A stretch of DNA of 64,000 nt. Source: Isoetes taiwanensis. Taxonomy: Eukaryota; Streptophyta; Lycopodiopsida; Isoetales; Isoetaceae. Location of the stretch: NCBI GenBank assembly GCA_021234155.1, contig JAJEKV010000175.1:186001-250000 (forward strand), written 5' to 3'. Below are positions 35,363 to 46,970 of the stretch, piece by piece. Every line of letters starts with the position of its first letter. Positions within the stretch are counted from its first letter, which is position 1. The notes under the pieces are model-generated. The model saw nothing but the letters and a program-made list of their open reading frames with translations, did no database searches and had not been told where the DNA came from. Position numbers and translations under genes: made by a program.

Positions 35363-36844
35363 ATGATGATCCGTGGCTTAAGAAGAAGCTTGATATTGCC
35401 CCGAGGTCCTAAATATGCCACCCAAGCATGGGGTCATGGTATATATGTAGGACCTGGATATGCTGTTCCAGATCAAACTGGTCGAAGTTCTGGACTTGTG
35501 CATCAAGATATAAATCCACCACAAGTACAGTATCAAGCTGCAACACCTCAAGCCATTCAATATAGACCTCCGGAGGTTCAGCAACCTCCAAATGTAAGGT
35601 CAAGTGCTAATTCATTTGCGAGATATAATCCTGGTTTGCACCCAGTTCAGCAGCCTTATTATCCACAGGGGCCTAGAATTTCAGGTCAGGCACCAGGTAG
35701 CAACACAGCACCTGGATATGTTGGTGGGCAGCCACAAGTCCCATATGGGCAACAAACTGTCCATTCTCCAGAGCAGCAGCCCACAGCTTATATGACACAG
35801 CCTTTGGTGAATCCATATAGTCCACAGGTCCATCATGGTCAGCCATCTCAAAACTCACCAACCCAGTATTCTCAGTTGCAGGGCCAACCTGGACAGTTCT
35901 ACAGGCAGCAAACTGGGTATCCTCAAAATCAGGCTCCTCAACAGGTACAACAAGGACAGCAATTTTTCCATCCTCAGGATCAGCCGTCAATGCCGATGCA
36001 AAGACAATACCCTGGGACAACTGCTGTAGCCTTCTCTGCAAGGCCTCAGGCTGTTCATGCTTCTAACTCTGTTCTACATCCAGCATATGCACCTCCACCT
36101 TTGCATTCCAATATTTCATATCATGCACCACCTTTACAGCAGCAGATGCATGCTTCAGATTGGTCTCAGGTGGCAAAATTTCCTACATCAAGCACACAGT
36201 ATTCTCCTGATCTACCACAACAAACAGCTTATGGAGGCCAACCACAATTCTCACCTCCTCCAGGACAAAATGCCTATGATTCAGAACAAGCTGGGGTACA
36301 TACAATGCCTCGAGGAAATCACCATCCTTATTGGGAGGAATCACGAACTCTGAACCAACCTTGCATGCCAAATCAGAGGGGTGAAATTAGTCCTTATACA
36401 AGGCTAAACCCAGTCCAACATCAAAATACTGGACATATAACTACAAAACCACACTATCCTCAGTCATTTGCAGTTCAGAGCCAGGCTCCTAGGCAGTTAG
36501 GTCCTACTTCTTATGCAACACATGAGCATTTATATAATGAAAGACTGCATGCAGAAGGTTGGCAATATCCTACACATCAGGTTGAGCAAGGACATCCCTC
36601 TTCTGCTCCACCGTCACCTCCGCAACAGTGGCAGAGGTCTCCTGCAGGAAATTTCTATCAAGGTGACTTTCCTCAGCAGCAAACTGGGTCCAATGAACAC
36701 ATGAGAGCAAGATTACAGGCTCCATATGCAGCTGCGCCTTTTTCCTTAGAGCAGCAAGCTATGATGCACACAGCAAATTATCAGCAGCCCTCTTCTCATA
36801 TCCAGCATCCTTCAATATCTTCAGATTGGGCTTCACCCTCTCAG
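35363..36844 (+). CDS. Proline/glutamine/tyrosine-rich protein, large internal exon (partial gene)
   Basis: One uninterrupted frame of about 494 codons has a biased composition: glutamine, proline, serine, tyrosine and histidine with few acidic residues (for example QQPYYPQGPRISGQAPG, GYPQNQAPQQVQQGQQFF, PPSPPQQWQRSP). It looks disordered and prion-like. No folded domain is recognised, and I do not know the family. The exon probably ends at 36844, where TCTCAG is followed by GTCAGT, a strong donor; the frame would otherwise stop at 36872-36874. The frame is open upstream past the ATG to an acceptor (CCTTTAG, 35327-35333), so this ATG may not be the true start. A possible first exon is 35113-35160 (ATGCCAGGCATG to CCGG before GTGAGG). 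No later exon is obvious before the TRIM at 38.6 kb, so the gene is partial or has long introns. It is probably real because the composition is coherent for 1.5 kb. Confidence 0.65.
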
Positions 36845-38293
36845 GTCAGTTTTCAAATCCCATTGCAAGTCTGATGAGTGCAAATTATCTATGTGCAAAT
36901 TTGGAGTGTGGATATTATACCAGGTGGTGGAGTGAGCAAACCCTCATCAAAATCTTTTTGGGACTTTTTAGCATCTGGCCATGTACATAGCCAATCCTCA
37001 GGGTTTTTCTTTCCTAGGTTTCTCAATTATTAATGCATACCATTTGTTGGTGGTAAAATTTTCTTATGGCCATGATATATGTGCTTGGACAGATGCTTTG
37101 TACGATAAGGTCGTTAGCTCAATACGATGGGCATATAAACATTAAAAATGAATAAACTATATGTTATTATTATGTATGCTTTAACACTGTTTCATGCACC
37201 TGATGCAACACTTAATCCTGGGTATCATGTGTAGCATGAAAATAATGCTAACAGTAGGGCAGGCTTGGGTTAAAGGTGGATTGGCTGAGTTCTGGGAGAG
37301 GGGCTTGAAGAAAAAAATTATTGTGAGAACAATTGATTCCATATTTTATGGGATAGTGCAAATATGAAGTGTCTTGTGAAGCCAAGTTTTTTTAATTCTT
37401 ACGCCACTCTGGAGCCAAGTTCTGTAATTCTTACTCTACTCTGAATAAGAGTTTATTTTTATAATGTTGTGTCAATGACTTTCCCAAGCTTGGTAAAGCT
37501 TGGCTCACCTTTGTCTACAATGGTTTTCTCCATGGGATATAGAAGAAAGAGTAGGGATTGTTGCACGGGATGTCCTTTACAAACAGCCTTATAGTTATCA
37601 AGAGAAAAAATCAGAATCTTCTATCATTTCTCGAAGTTAGTAGCCATGTGTTTGCACGCTGCAATACAATTTCAAGGTCATGGCTTCTCAAAAAACAGAT
37701 AGCATTTGTGATCTTAGATAAGATGCACAATATAAGGAAAATCAAGTGCCTTTACATTATGATGCTGAAGCATGTATTATGGCTGAAGCATGTATTATGG
37801 CTTCTGAGCCGTTGGATAACGGCACATCTGGGAACATATTCCCTCTCCACAAATCCAGAACGCCCAATTCAAGTCTTTTTCGGATCAAACTGCCCCTCGT
37901 TGACCCGATTTTAGAGGGGGCACTATCAAAGCACACACCATTGGATAAAATAATATTCTGGCATTTGTACAGTACAGTATCAAAGCAACAGAACAGACTA
38001 CTCCATAAGAATACTTCAGAACTCAACAACACGAAGAACATTACACAATCGCATGGGCATGGGGAATTGAACCCCAGATGAATCCAAAGCCCATGGCTTA
38101 CCTGGACGATACGTGGAGATAATGCATAGGAACCATCCAACACATGTCATTGACTGCCATTCCAAGTCAACTTTCAATGGCATGCCTTTGATGATCCTAT
38201 GCATAGTGCCCTTGAATAGCTGCAAGCCCACAAAGACAATCTGTTAGTGAGCTTGGGGAATTGAACCCCAACGCAATGCCAATGCTCATCCGA
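36845..38293. other. Intron or intergenic, no supported exon
   Basis: No domain-bearing frame. An 18-bp tandem pair (GAAGCATGTATTATGGCT) lies near 37770-37805. A T-arm-like GGGGTTCAATTCCCC lies at about 38069-38083 on the minus strand (see the hairpin entry). Confidence 0.5.
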
Positions 38294-38330
38294 GCATAAG
38301 GGAGATCCCAAGAGGGGATCTCCCTTATGC
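38294..38330. repeat. Perfect hairpin, 16-bp arms, 5-nt loop
   Basis: GCATAAGGGAGATCCC, AAGAG and the exact complement of the first arm. Beside it (about 38260-38275, minus strand) is TGGGGTTCAATTCCCCA, a perfect T-arm/B-box-like element. A second identical T-arm lies about 190 bp to the left, so the area holds tRNA-derived or SINE-like pieces. Confidence 0.7.
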
Positions 38331-38602
38331 CCAGGGGCCAAAGCCCTCTGGAAGTCTGCAGATGTTAGTAAGGAAGTGCAACAAAGCATGTACAAGACAC
38401 AACATCAAATGACGAAACATCACATATTCATAAACTTAGAAAATATACATGTGGCACGGACGCCACCCACATGAAACTGCAAAAGCAAGAACATTACAAA
38501 CAAGATCAAGAACAGAAAGGCCTAATTAATGGGTTCTCGAGATGCAGCCCACCTGATCACGACATCAAGCTGTCGGATTTCCTGATTTCGGCAAAGAAGC
38601 CC

Positions 38603-38776
38603 CGCTTGAGAAATGAGCTTTCTATGATTGGGTGGGCACCGGGATGGAACCCAGGACCTCTTGCTTGCAAGCCAAGTACTCTACCATCGAGCTACAGCCC
38701 CTTTGATGGGCTTTGACACTCTTCCATCGAGTCATTCTTCATGTGTGCCCATTACACATGCTCCAACATTCCAACA
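38603..38776 (-). repeat. 3' LTR of the TRIM
   Basis: About 173 bp, closely similar to 38927-39100. Its inner-strand end is slightly altered (CGCTTGAG instead of TGTTGAG on the plus strand). The tRNA-like part here has one changed B-box base (GGTTCCA). Confidence 0.88.
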
Positions 38777-38909
38777 TTCCCCCTTAATGGGCACACCAAT
38801 CTCCACTGCAGGAGTTGGGCTTTCCACTGGCCAAGCTTTGCTCATTCTCATTCTCACCCCTACACCACTGGGATTATCCCGGTCGGTTAAAAGCACCCTC
38901 TACTTGGGA

Positions 38910-38926
38910 CCATGGCTCTGATGCCA
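38910..38926 (-). promoter_or_regulatory. Primer-binding site of the TRIM (initiator tRNA-Met)
   Basis: TGGCATCAGAGCCATGG abuts the LTR without spacing. It differs from the plant consensus TGGTATCAGAGC at one base. Confidence 0.85.
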
Positions 38927-39100
38927 TGTTGAGAAATGAGCTTTCTATGATTGGGTGGGCCAGGGGATCGAACCCAGGGACCTCTTGCTTGCAAGCCAAG
39001 TACTCTACCATCGAGCTACCGCCCCTTTGATGGGCTTTAACACTCTTCCACGAAGTCATTCTTCATGTGTGCCCATTACACATGCTCCAACATTCCAACA
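38927..39100 (-). repeat. 5' LTR of the TRIM
   Basis: 174 bp, TG...CA on the minus strand, next to the primer-binding site at 38926-38910. Confidence 0.9.
38954..39025 (-). ncRNA. tRNA-like sequence inside the TRIM LTR (Ala-TGC-like)
   Basis: The minus strand reads GGGGCGG, then an A box TAGCTCGATGGTAGAG (39018-39003), a D-arm with GCTC/GAGT pairing, an anticodon arm CTTGG-CTTGCAA-GCAAG (anticodon TGC) and a perfect B box GGTTCGATCCC (38974-38964). The acceptor stem pairs poorly and the T-stem has one mismatch, so it is not a standard working tRNA gene. A and B boxes are spaced as in tRNA genes and could act as a Pol III promoter. The second LTR has the same region at about 38631-38700. Confidence 0.7.
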
Positions 39101-39105
39101 AGCCC

Positions 39106-41246
39106 CTAGCGAGGCTCATGTGAGATCTCAATGCATGTAACTCGATATTGGAGCATCAAGCCGCTTCCAAGCAACACTAGAGATTGCGGAATCGATGGCC
39201 ACATAAAACCACCAAGCGCCTCCTCGGGATCCTAAGGGAAGCAGCTATTCGATGGGCCCCCGCCCCAACCTCGGATAATGCTCGTTATAAATTCCTCTAC
39301 AAAGAACAATCGCTCACACCGGAGGATAAACTTGAGGATCGATGAGAATCGCCAATCCTAGAGCTTATCAAAGAGGGATCAATATCGGGACCAGGATGGC
39401 CCGCCTCCCGATAGAATTCCCATCGGTCTCCATCTCTACCTCCCCGCAACAAAAACGTCACCACCACAAACGCACACTCAAAAAAAGCAAAACATAGACA
39501 AACCGATGGCCGTACATGTAACAAGACACACAACAACTCAACCAACCATGGTGTGATCCCCTGCCATGGATGGGGATGTAATCCACACCATGATCGGGAT
39601 TTCAAGATCGGGCTGAAGGATGGATCATAGAATCATCTCAATATCGGCGGCTAGGCCCATTCCGTTAAGCAGGGTAAACCAAAGAGAATAGTTCGATATC
39701 GATGGCATACAAGAAATGGGGTTCAATGTAACCCTCCAAGCAAAGATGGACTCTATGCTCGTTCACATAGGGCGAAGTTGGATGGAATGATCCAACCTGC
39801 TGCTCAAAGTATATTTCCCACTTCTCAAAGATCCCGCAAATTGTGAACGTCAAACTAGGAGTCAACCTCGACCACCGTGGTAAAACAAAGTTCATTGCCT
39901 CGCTCGTGGGTTTCGATTATCCAATACACACAGGCCCTTTGTGTCCCCAAAGACCCTATCTTACATACAAATCTTTTCCTTCTCAATCATCGATTCGGAT
40001 ATATTGTGCGGTGGCGAAATAATGCATCGGGTTGCCTACATCTTTCATGCAAGAACCTAACATGCCCTCGGCGGCGCAGAACTGTTATTCTTGAGCACCT
40101 TGCATACTAAGATAATGCCAACTTAGAGGGCCAATTAAAGTCTCTTTGATAGCCTGGCTCGGGGGCTTAGGAGTCTTGTAGCGGGGCTCTAAGCCGCGGC
40201 CAAACACATGGAGGTGAAATCGAAAGACCCCCTCTCGGGGCAAGTGCACCAAAGGGCATCTCCTATCGCAAAAAAAAGGAAGAAAGGGCATCAAAGAAAC
40301 TACAAAACATCCCTGAATGACAAAAAGCCGGTGTGACCATTACATCTATTAAGGTCCCAAATGCGTGTAAGGTTAGGCATGGCAGGAGCGTAGCATGCGA
40401 AAGTCTCCTGCAAACGTTTAATTTGAATCCACGAGCATCGAAGAAGGACCAGCCCATGGGTAGCAAAGAACCCCGCCTCTTTCTCGGCTGCCCTTCTCAT
40501 AGCGAGATATGATCAAGAAACAAGTACAAAAACAAACAAAGCCGACTTCTAAGTCATTTACTATCAGGGTCGCTCATCTCTTTCTCGCTTTACGCCGTGC
40601 CTCAAATACCATAAAAGGCAACACACAACACATTGGTCGAATTGGATGAAAGGCATCCGCGGCAGACTGAAATGGGCCTCCACGACACCTACGATCGCCA
40701 AAAGGAATGGAGATCACTGGCGCCGGTGTGAAGCGGCACCACATGATGCCTTATCGGCGACTGAACCTTTGTCTCAGCCAAGAATACCGTTTTTCCCCTT
40801 AAACACGATGCCACTTGTCACCGCGATAATGATTTTCATATCAATAAAACCATTGACAATCTTAAGTTATAAACATACGAAAATTTGATCGTCAAACCAT
40901 TACGATGTTGAAGCATATCTAAGCAAATTTCTTTAAAGGTCACATGAAACGAAGTAGAATTTTATAGATAGCTACTCGAGCAATGTTAACAACAATCAAC
41001 AACACCCAGCTTTTACAACTTGAAGTATTAAGTTACAATTGATGAAGTTAATTAACTTATCGCAAAGAAGTAAATTGTCAATTAAGTTAAAGCTGGTTTC
41101 ATCAATAAGATTGAGGTGATATCCATAAGGTTTGGCATGTATTTGCCTAAATAGTTTGTAAACTTGATTTTTGGCGGGCTAAAAGCTTTGTCGGTATTTT
41201 TTAAGTTAGGGTTCCTTGGTCGGAATATGGTTGGTATTCGATTTAG
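39106..41246. other. No recognised gene; minus-strand open frames of unknown nature
   Basis: This stretch is somewhat richer in GC than its surroundings. Successive minus-strand frames (40500-40300, 40294-40085, 40085-39895 in pieces, 39895-39665 and 39605-39297) add up to a possible decayed gene. One segment reads DVGNPMHYFATAQYIRIDD. I recognise no family. 40900-41246 is AT-rich and empty. Confidence 0.3.
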
Positions 41247-41400
41247 GGTGCAATGTGCCATGGTGGTTTTTGGGAGTTTTTTTTTTTCGCCTTTTGGTCA
41301 TGCGATCATGGGGACATAGAGAATTTCAAGGGGTTGTGCCATGGTGGATTTTTGGATGTTTTTTTCCCCTTTGGTTATGCAATCGTAATATCAAGGGGGT
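41247..41400 (+). repeat. About 75-85-bp tandem pair
   Basis: Both units read TGTGCCATGGTGG, a T-rich run, then TGGTTATGC or TGGTCATGC and a CAAGGGG ending. Confidence 0.6.
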
Positions 41401-41593
41401 TGTGTAGCCAGCTAGTGATTTTGTTTTTATCCAGGGGTTCCATGGCTGATTTAGGTCTTGTTCCTTGTTTTTTAGATGGAACCCTGGGTTGCTTTAAGGA
41501 AGGCCATTTACTTGAAGCTTTAGTTTGAGCTGCCAAAGGTCTGGATGTCTTAAACCCATACCGTAAGTGAATCCGTGAAAAATCATGTATAGT

Positions 41594-43103
41594 CTACAAT
41601 AGTATACCACCGGGATTGAAAACATTATTTTTGTGTGCATCATAGACTGAATACACATATTCCACACGGTGCAATAACTCATCCACAATTATTCTTAGGT
41701 ACACATGTAAATTACAATTTTTTTTCTTTCCAAGTATTAATAAAGTCATAATAATATGCCCAATTTTCATCAATAACCATGGGGGTATATTGTAGCTAAC
41801 TAGCACCACTAGCCATGAGAGCATGCAGTCGATTGTATACCGTATAGGTTTACACCATTGGTGGCCGAACCCAAATGCACGCTTACATTTCTTTTTTCGA
41901 AGTCAATCCATGTCGCATCGACATGCTTCTAAGCTGCACTGTTGCATAACATTATCACTAAATGCATGTGTAATCGTGAAGTCCATTAGGCTAGCCAATG
42001 TCTTGCAATGGAAATCAGTTTTAACCTATGTGAAGTATTAGAATATATTAGGCAACATATAAGTACTGAAAAGAAGTGAATCTACAATTATTTCTTAGAA
42101 ATAGTGATGCATATACTTTGGGATTATTGAAAGGTGTCGAATAACCTTTTGAGGTATTGTTTTTCCCATTGGGTCATCCCTGTAACTCCATGCATTACAT
42201 ACGAGGCAATGAGTGGAATTTTCATGTTCAGCAGGTGGATAAGATCATACAATCATTTGGACAAGCATGTATGAATTTATAACTAAGGTTGGTTGCTTGA
42301 ATCACTTCCTTAAATTGAGATCTATCGGTAGGCATATTGTTGATCTCTAGAAGGATCTTCTTGTGCAATATATTGTGCATCTAAGATTGATAAGATAAAA
42401 AGAAGGAGAGAGTGGTAAGATAGAAAGAGTTGATAACTACGTTACCTCAATAGAGCAGAAACACTAACATTGCTCCATTTAAACTTGGTTTGGCGATTGA
42501 AAATTAGCAGGCAAGCTAACAAACGAGAGGTTCGAGAGGCAGAAAACAACTGCGGCTCTACTTCAATGATAATAGAGTCCTCATCCAGATGAAGTAGTCC
42601 CCGAAGCGCATTGCACACCTTTTGCCATATCCTCTCCGACACTATCTTCGATGCCATCTAAATCAATATGATAATCAGGTAATTCTTGAAGAGCCCGCAA
42701 CATATCAAGCATCGACTCGCCATGCCTTCTCAGGTTTGTCAATGGGCTCATCCTCTTCATATTGATCGTGTGCAACATCTTCATATTGGTGGGGTCCAGC
42801 TTGAAATTCATGACTCTTTGCATATAACTGAGGAATAATGGATGGGGATGGAGATCACCCTGAATGAGTTCATTAAACAAGGTACATGCCTCGATAGCTA
42901 CTGATATGGCATTTGAATTCATTCCATAAATCCTCATATACCAACAAGCATGTTTGGTCAAAGTTTTGCCAGGTTTTGTAATTGTACTCACGACCTGCAT
43001 ATGGCATGAATGGATCGTTGGTGTTTGGCTCAACTTTGAGTCTAACTTTATTACAGATTTGGCTTTCCACTAAACTATATTCTGGATCTCTATGGATTAT
43101 CAA
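41594..43103 (-). other. Decayed minus-strand frames, possible transposon protein
   Basis: Frames 43103-42873, 43033-42581 and 41824-41594 (minus) are non-repetitive and protein-like (VSTITKPGKTLTKHACWYMR, PHPLFLSYMQRVMNFKLDP, RIIVDELLHRVEYVYSVYD) but overlap out of phase, as in a frameshifted gene. The family is not recognised. The CACTA-like end at 44104 lies on the N-terminal side and the frames may belong to that element. This is inference from position only. Confidence 0.3.
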
Positions 43104-43914
43104 AGGGACAATGAATTATATCCAACAAGAAGATTTTGGACAATTAATAATCCCCTTCGAGATCTAGGGAGTGTGGGTTGTTTTATTACATTTTGATGAC
43201 TCCAATAAATGCGACATCACCTAAATTGGGGAATGGAGTATCAAATAGATCTAATCTTTGTCAATCCATAGGCTTTAATAATCTCTTAATGTGACATGGC
43301 ATCGATAAATCAGGTATGTCTCTGGCCCCACAACCATGTAACTACTTCAACTAGCGGCATCCATGTGACTTGATCCACAGGTCCTATAGTGGGATGCACA
43401 CTATGGAGAAACTATTTCTTAATCATCTCTGACATGCCTCTAGGCCTCCTCAAAAAACTAATTATGGCTCGTTCTCTTAAGGTTTATTCAACTATAGAAT
43501 GCTTTTTAAGTGTTACGTATTTAAAACACAATTATTTAACGTAGATGAACAAATAAACCTACAAAAAAAAACATGTCCCTTTGACGGTTTCAAATTGTAA
43601 GACACGCCAAAACAACAAAAAACTTTCAAGAGCATCCCAATAAGTACCATTTGATTGCAAGTGTCACTTAATCATCAGAGCCAATAGGTTGGTTATCCAA
43701 TTGACTGACACCAACAAGGCTTAAAGTCACCAATATGGTGTATGGTGTTCTCGATGCTAACAACAAGAAAACATAGAGGTATCAACTCTTTTGTCCTCCT
43801 TATTCTAAATCCTTAAAAAGGTTAAGATCCAAGGCCAAGCGCCCAACAAAGTGCCTAGGCGAAGAGACGAGCAGAGGAAGTGGTTCGAAATAATCAGTCA
43901 TAAGAATTTATGTT

Positions 43915-44104
43915 AAACAGTTGTCACATGACAGATATTTGTCATGCGTGGTAAACTCGATGCATGACAAATATTTCTCACGCATGAAACTTTTCATTTG
44001 TCACACCTTTTAACTTTGAACATGTCTCGCGTCTAACAAGTTAAAATAAGAGTTATCACACATGACAAATCTAAGCGTGACAAAAGGTCTTGCACTTTGT
44101 AGTG
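43915..44104 (-). mobile_element. CACTA-like transposon terminus
   Basis: The minus strand from 44104 reads CACTACAAAGTGCAAGACC, the CACTA signature. It is followed by subterminal repeats of the type TTTGTCACGC / TTTGTCATGTGTGA in both orientations (GACAAATATTTCTCACGCATG, CATGACAAATCTAAGCGTG). The partner end was not found between 36 and 44 kb, so the element may be truncated. Confidence 0.55.
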
Positions 44105-45649
44105 GATGCCTCTTTGTGTTTCTTAGGTTCGTTAAGTTTTAGAATATGAAATACAAGGACTCGAATCTTTACCAAAATAGTTCAATGTTCTAATAATATG
44201 CATGGATCAATACAGGGCTAAAGTGATTATGTTTTCTATTGAATATATCTTTTTTTTTATAACAACCCATGCAATTGTTTTAGGGATATGGTCTGTGGTT
44301 TCTCGGGCGCCTCACCTCTTTATATAAAGCATATGGCATGTGCATGCAAGGGGTCGACCGAAACCCCTGTATATGATGTTTTGTAGGCCCTCCCCCCCAA
44401 CAAAAAAAAACCTTACATAAATATGTATTTTGACTTTTGCCCCCTTACGCCCCAACTAACAGTTTCACATACCCTTCTCTGTATATTTACTGGACACCAT
44501 GGAAAACATAGTATAGAAGTCAAGATACACCCTTTTGTGGAACACAACGATCTTGAAACCCTTGTAACACACAGGGTAGCATCTCATTTTGAGTCTTGCA
44601 AGACTTATATAAACTCAAAGTAAAATGCTTACCTACATGCCTAAGCTTTTGATCCTAAGCACCCCCTTCACTACCACCTACGAAAATTTCCCTGCTCAAC
44701 TTTCCCCTTCACCGCCACCTCAAAAATTTGGTCGGATTAACATTATTTTTGTCTCGGCCCGTCTACCTATAGGAGCTTTTAAAAAAAATCGCTACCAAGT
44801 CATTGTGTTGTTCAATACGGGTTTTTAGCGACGAAGCCCCCCCAAGTGGCACGCGTGGCCAGCCCCTCGCTTTTTCGAGGTTTATTCTGGGTTTTTCCTC
44901 GAAAACCCCAAAAGGCGGGGTTTTTTAATCCCGGCGATAAGCTCTCGGCAGGTACACTAGCCCACATCTGTCACCTGTAACACACAATTTTATTTGGGGT
45001 CCAGGTGTTATAACTAGATATTCCCTATGTTTTTGATTTTTTTTTTTAGCTTTGCGATGTCAAAATTTTCTACAATGTTATTTTATACCATTGTAGAAAA
45101 ACTGCTGAGATGAATGAAAAGCCTAGCTAGGGAGTTTTTGTCTGTTTTCATGCGAGCCCTTATTCGAGAATGGAATCCATATCAAATCCTCCTCGAACCC
45201 CCTGTTATTGTGCACATATTAGATATGTTCATCATAAAAATAAGAGGGCATCTACATGCACTTGAGACCCACTAAGTAAGTCCTAAAAGGACGCACAAGA
45301 CCATATCCTCACGAGGAGGGACAACAAAGAGGGATACACAAGCCTCTACAACTGGACTTAGGGGCAGAGGAATACCAAAACAAGGCAAAAAATATCAGAA
45401 AACCCATAAGAAGACTACATGAAGTGAGCACCAAATCTACATCTCACAGAAGTCACTAGAGACACAAGAACATGCTAAATTGATTTAACAAGAGAACATA
45501 TAAAGAAAAACCAATTACAAATTCCCAAGTGTCAAACTTCAACAACATCCATCCCACAATCAATGATTAGAAGACAACTAATCCAAGGTTCCACGGTCAT
45601 TTATACTCCTAATGCTATATTTTCATTTTTCGGAATTGGAAAATACATT
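44105..45649. other. Intergenic, no gene; one hairpin
   Basis: Empty of recognisable genes. A 12-bp perfect inverted repeat, TTTTCTACAATG (45066-45077) and its complement (45089-45100), forms a hairpin with an 11-nt loop. Confidence 0.5.
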
Positions 45650-46970
45650 CAATGTGTAAGAAAGGGCAAAAGATATACAAAACTTCATATGGAAGTGTGA
45701 TTTATCGGAAGTAGTATGACTTGTTCTGTCAGTTTCAGTTTGAATCATATTACATACAATGATAGGATTCCCATCAGCAAATGATATTTCTCATGGAGGA
45801 AAGAAAGTTGGTATCAGGTAACATATAGTAATAGGATCCCCATTAGCAAGTGATACTTATAATGGAGGAAAGAAACAATGACACTACCTACAATTCCGCT
45901 GCTGACGTAGGAAAGGTGCAATGTATCTGTTCATATATATGAGATGCATTGAACATAGACGATAATCTATTAGTGAAATATTCGAAATAGAGGAAAGGAC
46001 AAATATTCTAGTGGCAAATACGATGGTGACAGGGGCAACCAAAATCCTTAAGATTCGGGCTCTTGGAAGGCAGAGGTTGGATTACTAAAATGAATAGTAA
46101 GGGGTTACAAGCATGGGAAAAAACTAAACACACACAAATTGAGACACTGATTTACATGAGTAATGAACATATACTATAATCAGGAAAGAAGGTCAAATAA
46201 TGCTTATATTAGAAAGGGTGATTTACCAAAAGTAAATTGACTTGCTTAGCCTCTTTCAATTGGAATCATGTTACATACAGTGATAAGATGTAAATGGATT
46301 CCCATTAGCAAATGATACTTCTTGCATAAGAAAGAAACGACGACGTCACCCACAATTACAGTGTTGACGTAAGAAAGATGCAATGTATCTGCTTATTGAA
46401 CCGAGATGCAATGAACATAGACATAATTTGCTGCGTCGAATATTCCAAACAAAGGAAAAACATGGGTGACAAGGATGTCTAGTGGCAAGTTCAATGGTGA
46501 CTGGGCAATTGAATTTTTAAGATTTGGAGCTCCTAGGAGGCATAAGTTGGATTTTAAAAAAATAATGGGGATTACAAGCATGGGAATAAGGTACTTATGC
46601 ATACAAATGAGTACATGTTCATGCCATGAGCAATGAATGTAGAGTATAATTACTTAGGTCGAGGTAGTCGAAGTGTAGGATGTTCAGTTGCCAAATTAAT
46701 GGTGGTAGGGCAACCAACACCAAAATTTGGAGACTGTGGGCTCCTACAAGGGCAGAAAGAGTATCTGCTCATCAAACTAAGATGCAATGAACATAGACGA
46801 AACGAAACTCGGATAGCTCGAATATTCTGAGCAGAGGAAAGAAGAGGGGGTGACAAGGATATCCAGTGGCAAAATTAATGGTGATGGGGCAACCAAAATC
46901 TAGAGATTTGTGGGCTCCTTAGAAGGCATATGTTAGATTAGGAAAGTGGATAATGGAGATTATAAAGGAA
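45650..46970 (+). repeat. Degenerate tandem array, unit about 300-470 bp, upstream of the TPR gene
   Basis: Recurring blocks include GCAATGTATCTG (45908, 46378), ATGCAATGAACATAGACG or similar (three times), CTAGTGGCAA, GATGGTGA...GGGCAACC, GGGCTC and TTACATACA.TGATA. At least three units are recognisable, each reshuffled and diverged. No coding capacity is supported. Confidence 0.7.

Larger units (their letters stand above)
38603..39100 (-). mobile_element. TRIM retrotransposon with tRNA-like sequence in its LTRs
   Basis: 498 bp in all: LTRs of about 174 bp at 38603-38776 and 38927-39100, with a 150-bp internal domain. On the minus strand the 5' LTR starts TGTTGGAATG and ends CTCAACA, and the next base begins an almost perfect plant iMet primer site, TGGCATCAGAGCCATGG (38926-38910). 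A polypurine tract (AAGGGGGAA) directly precedes the 3' LTR. The flanks carry the perfect 5-bp target duplication AGCCC (38598-38602 and 39101-39105). There is no coding capacity, as expected for a TRIM, which needs proteins in trans. Each LTR contains a tRNA-like stretch of about 72 nt with Pol III A and B boxes. Confidence 0.92.

Noticed and set aside
38954-39025. A functional tRNA-Ala gene
   Set aside because: The acceptor stem pairs poorly, the anticodon stem has a G-G clash, and the sequence is duplicated precisely as part of the LTR pair.
38603-39100. The TRIM as a member of the Cassandra family
   Set aside because: No 5S rRNA-like sequence is present in the LTRs; the Pol III boxes are tRNA-type and the LTR start differs.
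39297-40500. A real protein gene on the minus strand
   Set aside because: Frames are short and interrupted, no domain is recognised and no splice structure joins them. Recorded only as unknown.
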